NCBI GenBank assembly: GCA_905480065.1
Contig: CAJQOV010000108.1
Span: 1 to 13,624 of the forward strand
DNA from: an uncultured Gammaproteobacteria bacterium
GTDB taxonomy: Bacteria; Pseudomonadota; Gammaproteobacteria; UBA9214
Reading direction: 5' to 3'
Length of the DNA stretch: 13,624 nt
Both the position numbers and the translations under genes were made by a program. The notes beneath the pieces are model-generated. The model was given only the letters and a program-made list of their open reading frames with translations. It had not been told where the DNA came from and made no database searches. Each line of letters opens with the position of its first letter. The stretch's first letter is position 1. Positions 1 to 6,283 of this stretch are shown in pieces.

Positions 1-422
1 GTGTTGCGGCCTACAACATACCCTCGGCCCAGGTGGACGGTCAGGATGTCGAGCTGGTCTACAAGGCTGCAGTCAAGGCAATCAAGCAGGTGCGCGGTGG
101 CAAGGGCCCGTATTTCCTCGAGCTGATGACCTACCGCTATCGCGGTCATTCGATGTCCGATTCCAATGCCTATCGTGCCAAGACCGAGGAGCGCATGTGG
201 AGCAAGCGCGATCCGGTGATCAAGTTTCGCGACCGCCTGATCGAGGCCGGACTGATCACGCTGAAGCAATTCAAGGACATGGACACGGAGATCCTGGACG
301 AGATCGAGGAGGAAGTGATCCGCTTTGCCACCGAGTCCCCCGAGCCGCACATCTCGGATGTCGAGAAATATGTGCTGGCCGAGAACGATCCCTGGGTGCA
401 CGGTGGGGTGGACAATGGCTGA
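1..422 (+). CDS. pdhA: Pyruvate dehydrogenase E1 component, alpha subunit (5' partial)
   Basis: This is the C-terminal part (about 139 residues) of the TPP-dependent E1 alpha subunit, which with E1 beta decarboxylates pyruvate and passes the acetyl group to the E2 lipoyl arm. The reading frame is open from base 3 (VAAYNIPSAQVDG...), so the true start lies upstream of the window. The recognisable segment is the conserved stretch TYRYRGHSMSDS, the substrate/phosphorylation-loop region of heterodimeric PDH E1 alpha, followed by the usual helical C-terminus (RDPVIKFRDRLIEAGL). The TGA stop at 420-422 overlaps the E1 beta start by 8 nt, which implies translational coupling. Gammaproteobacteria usually carry a single-chain AceE, so a split E1 is already a notable choice here. 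A related branched-chain or acetoin E1 alpha is possible, but the RYRGHSMSD context and the neighbours favour PDH. Confidence 0.93.
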   Translation, partial: VAAYNIPSAQVDGQDVELVYKAAVKAIKQVRGGKGPYFLELMTYRYRGHSMSDSNAYRAKTEERMWSKRDPVIKFRDRLIEAGLITLKQFKDMDTEILDEIEEEVIRFATESPEPHISDVEKYVLAENDPWVHGGVDNG

Positions 423-1395
423 GATCATGATGTGGGAGGCGATCCGGCGCGCGCATGACGAAGAGCTCGCCAATGACCCGCTGGTGATCGCCATGGGCGA
501 GGACATCGGCGTGGTTGGTGGTACCTACAAGGCCACGCTGGGTCTGTATGACAAGTACGGCGAGAAACGCATTATCGATACACCGATCTCTGAAAACGGT
601 TACACCGGGCTGGGTATCGGCGCCTCGTTTGTCGGTGTGCGCCCGATCATCGAAATCATGTCGGTGAATTTTTCCTGGCTCGCCATGGACCAGATCTTCA
701 ACACCGCCGCCAAGGTGCGCTACATGTCCGGTGGCCAGCTGACAGCGCCGATCGTGGTGCGTTCGCCGGGCGGTACCGCGCACCAGCTGGGCTCGCAGCA
801 TTCTGCGCGCATGGAAAAGGTGTTTATGGGCATCGCCGGGCTGCGCGTGGTCACACCGTCCAGTCCGCGCCAGGCCTACGGGCTGCTGAAGTCTGCGGTG
901 CGCTGCAACGACCCGGTGTTCATCAATGAGCACGAGCTGATGTACAACATGAAAGGCGAGGTACCGGAACAGGAATACTTCCATCCGCTGGAAGGTTCCG
1001 AGGTCGCGCGCGCGGGCCGCGATGTGACCCTGTTCGGGTACAACATCTCGGTGCACTGGTGCCTGCAGGCGGCCGAACTGCTGTCGAAGCATCACGGCAT
1101 CGAGGCCGAAGTGATTGACCTGTTTGCACTCAGTCCGCTGGACCGCGCGGGTATCCGCGACTCGGTGAGCAAAACGCATCGCGCGGTGATCGTGGAAGAG
1201 GCCGAGCCGGCAGTCGGCGTCGGCGCCGAGGTGATGGCGATCATCAATGAGGAATGTTTCTTCGAGCTGGATGCGGCGCCGGTGCGCGTGTCCGCACTGA
1301 ACGTGCCGATCCCGTACAACCACGCACTGGAGAAGGCCGCGTTGCCGGATGCCAACGACGTGGTCGATGCCGTGCGCAAGATGTTCGGTGTCTAG
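415..1395 (+). CDS. pdhB: Pyruvate dehydrogenase E1 component, beta subunit
   Basis: The gene encodes 326 residues, normal for E1 beta. The ATG at 415 gives MAEIMMWEAIRRAHDEEL, which matches the usual family N-terminus; the frame is open upstream but that part lies inside pdhA. Visible conserved elements are GEDIG (about residues 28-32), DTPISE with the Glu at residue 60 expected to contact the TPP aminopyrimidine, SPGG (117-120) and the SQHS histidine at residue 130. It works with E1 alpha as an alpha2-beta2 tetramer in the cytoplasm. The segment around LMYNMKGEVPEQEY resembles cyanobacterial and plastid E1 beta (LLYNLKE.IPDEEY, from memory) more closely than mitochondrial or acetoin-dehydrogenase forms. 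It overlaps pdhA and is followed after 120 nt by the E2-E3 fusion gene. Identification is secure; assignment to PDH rather than another 2-oxoacid dehydrogenase follows from context. Confidence 0.95.
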   Translation: MAEIMMWEAIRRAHDEELANDPLVIAMGEDIGVVGGTYKATLGLYDKYGEKRIIDTPISENGYTGLGIGASFVGVRPIIEIMSVNFSWLAMDQIFNTAAKVRYMSGGQLTAPIVVRSPGGTAHQLGSQHSARMEKVFMGIAGLRVVTPSSPRQAYGLLKSAVRCNDPVFINEHELMYNMKGEVPEQEYFHPLEGSEVARAGRDVTLFGYNISVHWCLQAAELLSKHHGIEAEVIDLFALSPLDRAGIRDSVSKTHRAVIVEEAEPAVGVGAEVMAIINEECFFELDAAPVRVSALNVPIPYNHALEKAALPDANDVVDAVRKMFGV

Positions 1396-1417
1396 CGTTT
1401 TCAAAATTCCAGAAATT

Positions 1418-1492
1418 GCCACAGAGATCTCAGAGTGAAAGAATGCTTCGTATGATTTTTCGATTCTCTGTGTGCTCTGTGCCCTGTGTGGC
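1418..1492. repeat. Degenerate inverted-repeat element (GCCACAGAG...CTGTGTGGC) inside the PDH operon
   Basis: The 120-nt gap between pdhB and the E2-E3 gene is AT-richer than its surroundings. It contains an inverted repeat: 1420-1435 (CACAGAGATCTCAGAG) pairs with 1466-1481 (CTCTGTGTGCTCTGTG) at 13 of 16 positions, separated by 30 nt, and the ends GCCACA (1418-1423) and TGTGGC (1487-1492) are also complementary. Elements built from CTCTGTG / CACAGAG words are scattered through many bacterial genomes, as far as I recall. Here it could act as an intra-operon stem-loop that affects mRNA stability or the ratio of E1 to E2-E3. No strong Shine-Dalgarno separates it from the next ATG. Confidence 0.6.
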
Positions 1493-1515
1493 TGTATTCA
1501 CCATAATGGATCAAT

Positions 1516-4167
1516 ATGGCTGAACCCTATGTAATCAAGATGCCCCAGCTGTCCGACACCATGACGGAAGGTGTCATCGTCAGCTGGGAAAAGAACATCG
1601 GTGATGCGGTCAAGCGCGGCGAAATCGTCGCCACTGTCGAGACCGACAAGGCGGTCATGGATGTCGAGGTGTTCCGCGACGGTTACCTGTCCGGACCTCT
1701 CGCCCCGGTCGATGCCGTGGTGCCGGTGACACACGCGATTGGCTACCTGGTAGAGTCAAAATCCGAGGTCGATGCCAGTACGGCGAAACCCGCTGGCCAG
1801 GCCGCGCCGGCGGCCCCTGCACACGCCGTGGCCGCTGCAGCATCTCCTGCGGTTGTCGCAACCCCGGCAGCAACCGGCGTCACACCCGCACCGCGTCCGC
1901 AAGGCAACCGCGCGTCACCGCTGGCGCGCAAACTGGCCGCACAGAGCGGTACCGATATCGATCGCCTCAGCGGTTCCGGCCCGGGTGGGGTGGTCACCGC
2001 GGCCGATGTGCAGCGTGCACCGGCACCCTTCGAAGTGGCGGTACCCGGCAACGGCCGCCCCATGAAATCGATGGAAAAGGCGATCTCGCGCGCCATGGCG
2101 TCATCCATTTCGATGCCGACCTTCCGCGTAACCACGCATATACACCTGGAAGGTTTGATGACGGCGGCGAAGGGCGCAGGCGTGTCGGTTACCGTCGCGA
2201 TTGCGCGTGCCTGCGGGCTGGCGATTGCCAGACACCCGAAGATGAACTGGTGTTACCAGCCGGATGACAAGCTGATCGAGCGCAGCCAGGTCGACATCGG
2301 CATGGCGGTGGCCGCCGATGACGGCGGGCTGGTGGTGCCGATCCTGCGTGGTTGCGAAGCGCGCGAGCTGGGTGAACTGAATACTGACTGGAAGGACCTC
2401 GTGGCGCGTGCGCGCACCCGTCACCTGAACCCGGAGGAATTTACCGGCGCCACCTTCCAGATCTCCAACATGGGTATGTTCGATATCAGTTACTTTGATG
2501 CCATCGCTACGCCCGGTCTGGCCGCGATCCTGGCAATCTCCTCGAATGCCGACAGGGGCAGTGCATTCACCATCACCGCGGACCATCGTGTCATCAATGG
2601 AGCGGACGTGGCGCTGTTCCTGCGCACGCTGAAAGAACTGGTTCATGCACCGGCTGACTGGATGGGTCCGGCAGGCCCGGCGATCCCGGCCGGTGACTGG
2701 GACTACGACGTGGTGGTCATCGGCGGCGGTCCGGGCGGAGAAGACTGTGCGCGTGACCTGGTCTCCCACAAGCTGAAGGTGGCGCTGGTCAACGATGCAC
2801 CGTTCCCCGGTGGCGAGTGCCTGTGGCGCGGCTGCATCCCGTCCAAGGCCTGGCGTGCCGCAGCCGATCGCATGCGCGACCGCGCCGAAGATGCGCACCT
2901 GGGTGTGACCGGCACCGACAAGGCGAAGCTGGTATGGAAGGACCTCGAGGCGCATCGGCGCAAGGTGCTGGAGACGCGCGGCGAGATGGCGCTCAAGACA
3001 GACAAGGGGGTACGCATCGACTACCTGCAGGGGTTTGGCCGTTTCGTGGATGCACACACCCTGGCCATTCATACTTCCACCAACAGTGCAGATCCGCATA
3101 CCCGTGCCGCCATGCCGGAAGGCAAGGCTGCAAAAACGCTCAGCTTCGGCTGTGCGGTGATCGCGACCGGCGCGCCGCCATTCGTGCCGCCCATTCCGGG
3201 GGCACAGGAAGGGCTGGACAGCGGAGGCGTGCTGACCTCGGATACCGTTTGGTCACTGTCGGCAGCGCCGAAGAAACTGGCGGTCATCGGTGGCGGTGCG
3301 ATCGGTGTCGAGATGGCGCAGATCTTTCATGACTTCGGTGCAAAGGTAACCTTGCTGGAGGCGCAGCCGCGCATCCTGGCTGAAGTCGAAGCCGAGATTG
3401 CCAGCAGCCTGACGGAAATTCTCGTGGCCGAACCACGTCTCGAGGTATTGACCGGTGCGGCCGTGAACAAGATCAGCGGCACGCCCGGCAAGATGAAGGT
3501 GAGCTACACCGACCGTAACGGCAAGTCGCACAACCTGGCGGTCGATTACGTGATCATGGCGACCGGCAAGCGGCCGGAGCTGGATGGCCTGAACCTGGCC
3601 GATGCCGGTGTGGCCAGCGAACGCAGCATCATCACTGCCGATACGCGTTGCCGTACCAGCGTGCCGCACATCTTCGCCGTCGGTGACGTGATCGGTGGCC
3701 TGATGCTGGCGCACACTGCGGCACAACAGGGACGGGTCAGTGCCGCGACCATACTTGGCGAAAACATGCAGTACGACCAGGACAAGGATTGTGGTGTGAT
3801 CTTCTCGCGTCCGCAGGCCGCATTTGTCGGCCTGTCGGTGGAGCAGGCCAAGGCGAAGGGGCTGGATGTAGCCGAGGTGAAGGTGCCGATGAACATCGAT
3901 GCCAAGGCGATGATCAACCACGAAACGCATGGCATGATCAAGATCGTTGCCGACAAGGCGACGCACCGGGTGGTCGGTGTGCATTTCCTGGCGGATCACG
4001 CAGACACGCTGATCGGCGAGGCGGTCATGATGGTGGCCGGCAACCTGACCCTGGAGCAGGTGGGCGAGGCGATTCACCCGCATCCGACCCAGACCGAATT
4101 GTTCGGCGACATGGCGCGGCGCCTGTTGTCGCGCCTGCGACGCAGCACCAAAAAGGCCAAGGCGTAA
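1516..4167 (+). CDS. PDH E2-E3 fusion: dihydrolipoamide acetyltransferase joined to dihydrolipoamide dehydrogenase
   Basis: One uninterrupted 883-residue frame encodes two PDH components. Residues 1-80 are a lipoyl domain with the lipoylated Lys45 in ETDKAVMDVE. Residues 83-130 are an Ala/Pro-rich swinging linker. Residues 131-166 are a peripheral-subunit-binding domain (ASPLARKLA...GPGGVVTAADV). Residues 180-379 are the acetyltransferase core with ISNMGMF and the active-site His357 in TADHRVINGAD, where the usual Asp is Asn361. A linker of about 15 residues leads to E3 (396-883): FAD motif GGGPGG (403-408), redox disulfide Cys435/Cys440 in GGECLWRGCIPSK, NAD-binding VIGGGAIGVE (about 588-597), GDVIGG, and C-terminal HPHPTQTE with the acid/base pair His856/Glu861. 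The protein would transfer acetyl groups to CoA and reoxidise its own lipoyl arm with NAD+. I read bases 2641-2730 codon by codon and found no stop or Shine-Dalgarno at the junction. E2 resembles the cyanobacterial/plastid type. The ATG gives a normal lipoyl-domain N-terminus, but the Shine-Dalgarno is weak. Confidence 0.93.
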   Translation: MAEPYVIKMPQLSDTMTEGVIVSWEKNIGDAVKRGEIVATVETDKAVMDVEVFRDGYLSGPLAPVDAVVPVTHAIGYLVESKSEVDASTAKPAGQAAPAAPAHAVAAAASPAVVATPAATGVTPAPRPQGNRASPLARKLAAQSGTDIDRLSGSGPGGVVTAADVQRAPAPFEVAVPGNGRPMKSMEKAISRAMASSISMPTFRVTTHIHLEGLMTAAKGAGVSVTVAIARACGLAIARHPKMNWCYQPDDKLIERSQVDIGMAVAADDGGLVVPILRGCEARELGELNTDWKDLVARARTRHLNPEEFTGATFQISNMGMFDISYFDAIATPGLAAILAISSNADRGSAFTITADHRVINGADVALFLRTLKELVHAPADWMGPAGPAIPAGDWDYDVVVIGGGPGGEDCARDLVSHKLKVALVNDAPFPGGECLWRGCIPSKAWRAAADRMRDRAEDAHLGVTGTDKAKLVWKDLEAHRRKVLETRGEMALKTDKGVRIDYLQGFGRFVDAHTLAIHTSTNSADPHTRAAMPEGKAAKTLSFGCAVIATGAPPFVPPIPGAQEGLDSGGVLTSDTVWSLSAAPKKLAVIGGGAIGVEMAQIFHDFGAKVTLLEAQPRILAEVEAEIASSLTEILVAEPRLEVLTGAAVNKISGTPGKMKVSYTDRNGKSHNLAVDYVIMATGKRPELDGLNLADAGVASERSIITADTRCRTSVPHIFAVGDVIGGLMLAHTAAQQGRVSAATILGENMQYDQDKDCGVIFSRPQAAFVGLSVEQAKAKGLDVAEVKVPMNIDAKAMINHETHGMIKIVADKATHRVVGVHFLADHADTLIGEAVMMVAGNLTLEQVGEAIHPHPTQTELFGDMARRLLSRLRRSTKKAKA

Positions 4168-4248
4168 ATAAAGACCGTCCGTATCTGCCGTGGAGCCAGG
4201 CACTGTCGTGAATCGTTGGCTTCCTTATCCCTCAGGGAGAAGGCCAGA

Positions 4249-4266
4249 GCCTGCAGCTGCGCAGGC
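4249..4266. other. Hairpin downstream of the PDH operon
   Basis: GCCTGC (4249-4254) and GCAGGC (4261-4266) form a 6-bp stem with a 6-nt loop, 81 nt after the E2-E3 stop. No T-run follows. It belongs to a spacer (4168-4414) that contains only hairpins and repeats and no credible gene. A role as transcription terminator or mRNA 3'-end barrier is possible but unproven. Confidence 0.35.
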
Positions 4267-4289
4267 GGATGACGGGGGAATCAGCTGTT

Positions 4290-4330
4290 TTGATCCCCTC
4301 ACCCCAACCCTCTCCCGGAGGGAGAGGGGG
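4290..4330 (+). repeat. 41-nt REP-like palindromic element, copy A
   Basis: The element contains a perfect 9-bp stem, CCCTCTCCC / GGGAGAGGG, with a GGA loop, preceded by TGATCCCCTCACCCCAAC. The same 41 bases occur exactly, in inverted orientation, at 6181-6221. When translated in one frame it gives the peptide PLTPTLSRRERG, a well-known spurious product of this dispersed proteobacterial repeat. It lies between the PDH operon and argG and may act as a terminator or mRNA stabiliser. Confidence 0.85.
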
Positions 4331-4342
4331 GATGGGCAAAAT

Positions 4343-4360
4343 CGCACGGTGTGCCGTGCG
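4343..4360. other. Hairpin upstream of argG
   Basis: CGCACGG (4343-4349) and CCGTGCG (4354-4360) form a perfect 7-bp stem with a TGTG loop, ending 54 nt before the argG ATG. No T-run follows. It may be a terminator-like or leader structure; no ARG-box-like operator or convincing sigma-70 promoter could be assigned with confidence in this spacer. Confidence 0.4.
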
Positions 4361-4414
4361 CACCATAAATGGCTTTCTGCCAGCAGGCGGGGGCGCAAAA
4401 GGGCATAGACACTC

Positions 4415-5632
4415 ATGTCAGACGTAAAAAAAGTGGTACTCGCCTACTCGGGCGGACTGGACACCTCGGTTATCCTCAAGTGGCTGGAACAAACCTATGG
4501 CTGCGAGGTAGTGACCTTCACCGCCGACATCGGCCAGGGCGAGGAGATCGAGCCGGCGCGCGCCAAGGCCAAGGCCATGGGTGTCAGGGAAGTCTATATC
4601 GAGTCGTTGCGCGAGGAATTTGCGCGCGACTTCGTGTTCCCGATGTTTCGCGCCAACACCATCTACGAGGGCGAGTACCTGCTCGGTACTTCCATCGCGC
4701 GTCCGCTGATTGCCAAGCGCCTGGTGGAGATCGCCAAGGAAACCGGAGCGGATGCCATCGCGCACGGTGCGACCGGCAAGGGCAATGACCAGGTGCGGTT
4801 CGAACTCGGCGCCTATGCGCTCAACCCGGATATCAAGATCATTGCACCGTGGCGCGAGTGGGACCTGACCTCGCGCGAGAAACTACTGGCCTACGCCGAA
4901 CAGCACAACATTCCGGTCGAACACAAGAAAGGCAAGAAATCGCCATACTCGATGGATGCGAATTCGCTGCATATTTCCTACGAGGGCGGCATCCTGGAAG
5001 ATCCATGGTCGGAACCGGAAGACGACATGTGGTTGTGGAGCGTCGCACCGGAGCGTGCACCGGATACCCCGACCTATGTCGAGATCACGTTCGAGCATGG
5101 CAATGCAGTGGCCGTTGACGGCAAGTCCGCAAGTCCCGGCCGGGTGATGGAGATCCTCAACAAGCTGGGCGGTGAGAATGGTATCGGGCGTTCCGATATC
5201 GTCGAAAACCGTTACGTCGGCATGAAGTCGCGTGGCTGTTACGAGACGCCGGCCGGCACCATCCTGCTCAAGGCACATCGGGCGATTGAGTCGCTGACGC
5301 TGGACCGCGAGGCCGCGCACCTGAAAGACGAACTGATGCCGCGCTATGCCAGCATGATCTACAATGGTTACTGGTGGAGTCCGGAACGCAGGCTGTTGCA
5401 GGAGCTGATCGACGCGTCGCAGGAGCATGTCAACGGGACGGTACGACTCAAGCTGTACAAGGGCAATGTAATCATGGCCGGGCGCAAGTCGGATACCGAC
5501 AGCCTGTTCGATGCGCGCATTGCGACCTTCGAAGATGACGCCGGCGCCTATAACCAGAAGGACGCCGAAGGTTTCATCAAGCTGAATGCACTGCGCATGC
5601 GTATTGCTGCCAGCCTGAAACGGAACAAATAA
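4415..5632 (+). CDS. argG: Argininosuccinate synthase
   Basis: The gene encodes a 405-residue cytosolic enzyme that condenses citrulline and aspartate using ATP to give argininosuccinate, the penultimate step of arginine synthesis. The N-type ATP-pyrophosphatase P-loop SGGLDTS is at residues 12-18, followed by the strongly conserved family segments FTADIGQGEE, GTSIARPLIAK, AHGATGKGNDQVRFE and IAPWREW, and the C-terminal half with SMDANSLHISYEGG and KSRGCYETPAGT. Length and start match the family (about 400 residues). The ATG at 4415 has only a weak purine stretch (AAAAGGG) about 11 nt upstream. No other arg gene is adjacent, so it appears monocistronic, bounded by the repeat-bearing spacers on both sides. 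Codon use and composition are like those of its neighbours. Confidence 0.98.
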   Translation: MSDVKKVVLAYSGGLDTSVILKWLEQTYGCEVVTFTADIGQGEEIEPARAKAKAMGVREVYIESLREEFARDFVFPMFRANTIYEGEYLLGTSIARPLIAKRLVEIAKETGADAIAHGATGKGNDQVRFELGAYALNPDIKIIAPWREWDLTSREKLLAYAEQHNIPVEHKKGKKSPYSMDANSLHISYEGGILEDPWSEPEDDMWLWSVAPERAPDTPTYVEITFEHGNAVAVDGKSASPGRVMEILNKLGGENGIGRSDIVENRYVGMKSRGCYETPAGTILLKAHRAIESLTLDREAAHLKDELMPRYASMIYNGYWWSPERRLLQELIDASQEHVNGTVRLKLYKGNVIMAGRKSDTDSLFDARIATFEDDAGAYNQKDAEGFIKLNALRMRIAASLKRNK

Positions 5633-5652
5633 ATTCGGGGATAGCCCCGAAT
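5633..5652 (+). terminator. Hairpin directly after argG, possible terminator
   Basis: ATTCGGGG (5633-5640) and CCCCGAAT (5645-5652) form a perfect 8-bp stem with an ATAG loop beginning at the base after the argG stop codon. No T-tract follows, so it is not a textbook intrinsic terminator. Its position suggests an mRNA 3'-end structure. Confidence 0.5.
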
Positions 5653-5708
5653 GGCGCATGCCTGAGTGATGATGCCTGGATAAAAGAATAAATCGCCACG
5701 AACAGACC

Positions 5709-6283
5709 CGGAAATATTCACCGTCATGTCCGTGGATTCCGTGGCCAAGTACCGGGCTACTGGTTTAAGTAACTGCCATTCGAGACCGGGCACGATTGTT
5801 TGCTGTAATAGTACTTGCTGCTGGCTGCGGTAAAGAAAATGTGGTCTGTCTCCGGGGATCAAAAAGAACATGGAATATTCTCCATCATTTCCGTGTCTTC
5901 CGTGGATTCCGTGGCCATGTACCGGGCTACTGGTTTAAGTAACTGCGATGCGGGACCGGGCACGGTTGTTTGCTGTAAGAGTACTTGCTGCTGGCTGCGG
6001 TAAAGAAAATGTGGTCTGTCTCCGGGGATCAAAAAGAACATGGAATATTCTCCATCATTCCCGTGTCTTCTGTGGATTCCGTGGCCATGTACCGGGCTAC
6101 TGGTTTAAGTAACTGCGATGCGGGACCGGGCACGATTGTTTGCTGCCAGAGTAATTGCTGCTGACTCTGGTACTCTCTATCCCCCTCTCCCTCCGGGAGA
6201 GGGTTGGGGTGAGGGGATCAATACAGGTGATCCTCTCATCATCCGCAAGAACAAAACGTGGCCTGTCCCCGGAGAACAAAACC
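5709..6283. repeat. Three tandem copies of a 170-bp intergenic unit between argG and dsbB
   Basis: The marker ACCGGGCTAC recurs at 5751, 5921 and 6091, exactly 170 bp apart. Unit 1 spans about 5709-5870 and is divergent and shorter at its left end. Unit 2 spans 5871-6040, and unit 3 runs from 6041 to the dsbB ATG. Units 2 and 3 are nearly identical over their first 100 bases. Each contains CCGTGGATTCCGTGGCCA, words typical of dispersed bacterial intergenic repeats. The right end of units 1 and 2 (GTGGTCTGTCTCCGGGGATC) matches the sequence just upstream of dsbB (GTGGCCTGTCCCCGGAGAAC). Unit 3 is interrupted by about 77 nt (roughly 6173-6246) carrying the second 41-nt element. There is no spacer variation, so this is not a CRISPR array. 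No gene lies in 5633-6283. Confidence 0.92.
6181..6221 (-). repeat. 41-nt REP-like palindromic element, copy B (inverted)
   Basis: These 41 bases are the exact reverse complement of 4290-4330, with the same 9-bp stem and 3-nt loop. The element sits inside the third 170-bp unit, where units 1 and 2 have no corresponding sequence, which suggests it was inserted there. It lies about 60 nt upstream of the dsbB Shine-Dalgarno, so its hairpin would be in or near the dsbB leader. Confidence 0.87.

Noticed and set aside
271..1422. Long minus-strand frame of 383 codons opposite pdhB
   Set aside because: Its sequence is His/Arg-rich antisense of a well-identified gene with strong codon bias; typical GC-rich shadow.
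2662..2664. ATG just before E3 as a separate start, making E2 and E3 two proteins
   Set aside because: It has no Shine-Dalgarno, and there is no stop codon in the frame before it; an internal start remains untested but is not supported.
2101..3099. Long minus-strand frame opposite the E2-E3 junction, which could suggest that the fusion is an artefact
   Set aside because: It shows no family motif; the plus-strand frame has intact catalytic motifs on both sides of the junction.
4190..4408. Open frame upstream of argG containing PLTPTLSRRERG
   Set aside because: This peptide is the translation of the 41-nt palindromic element and is a familiar annotation artefact.
5548..6041. Minus-strand open frames beginning MFFLIPGDRPHFLY in the repeat region
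   Set aside because: They recur because the DNA repeats, one runs into argG antisense, and none has a Shine-Dalgarno or recognisable domain.
5709..6170. Regular repeats that might be a CRISPR array
   Set aside because: The unit is 170 bp, copied head to tail without unique spacers, and there are no cas genes; it is a tandem duplication.
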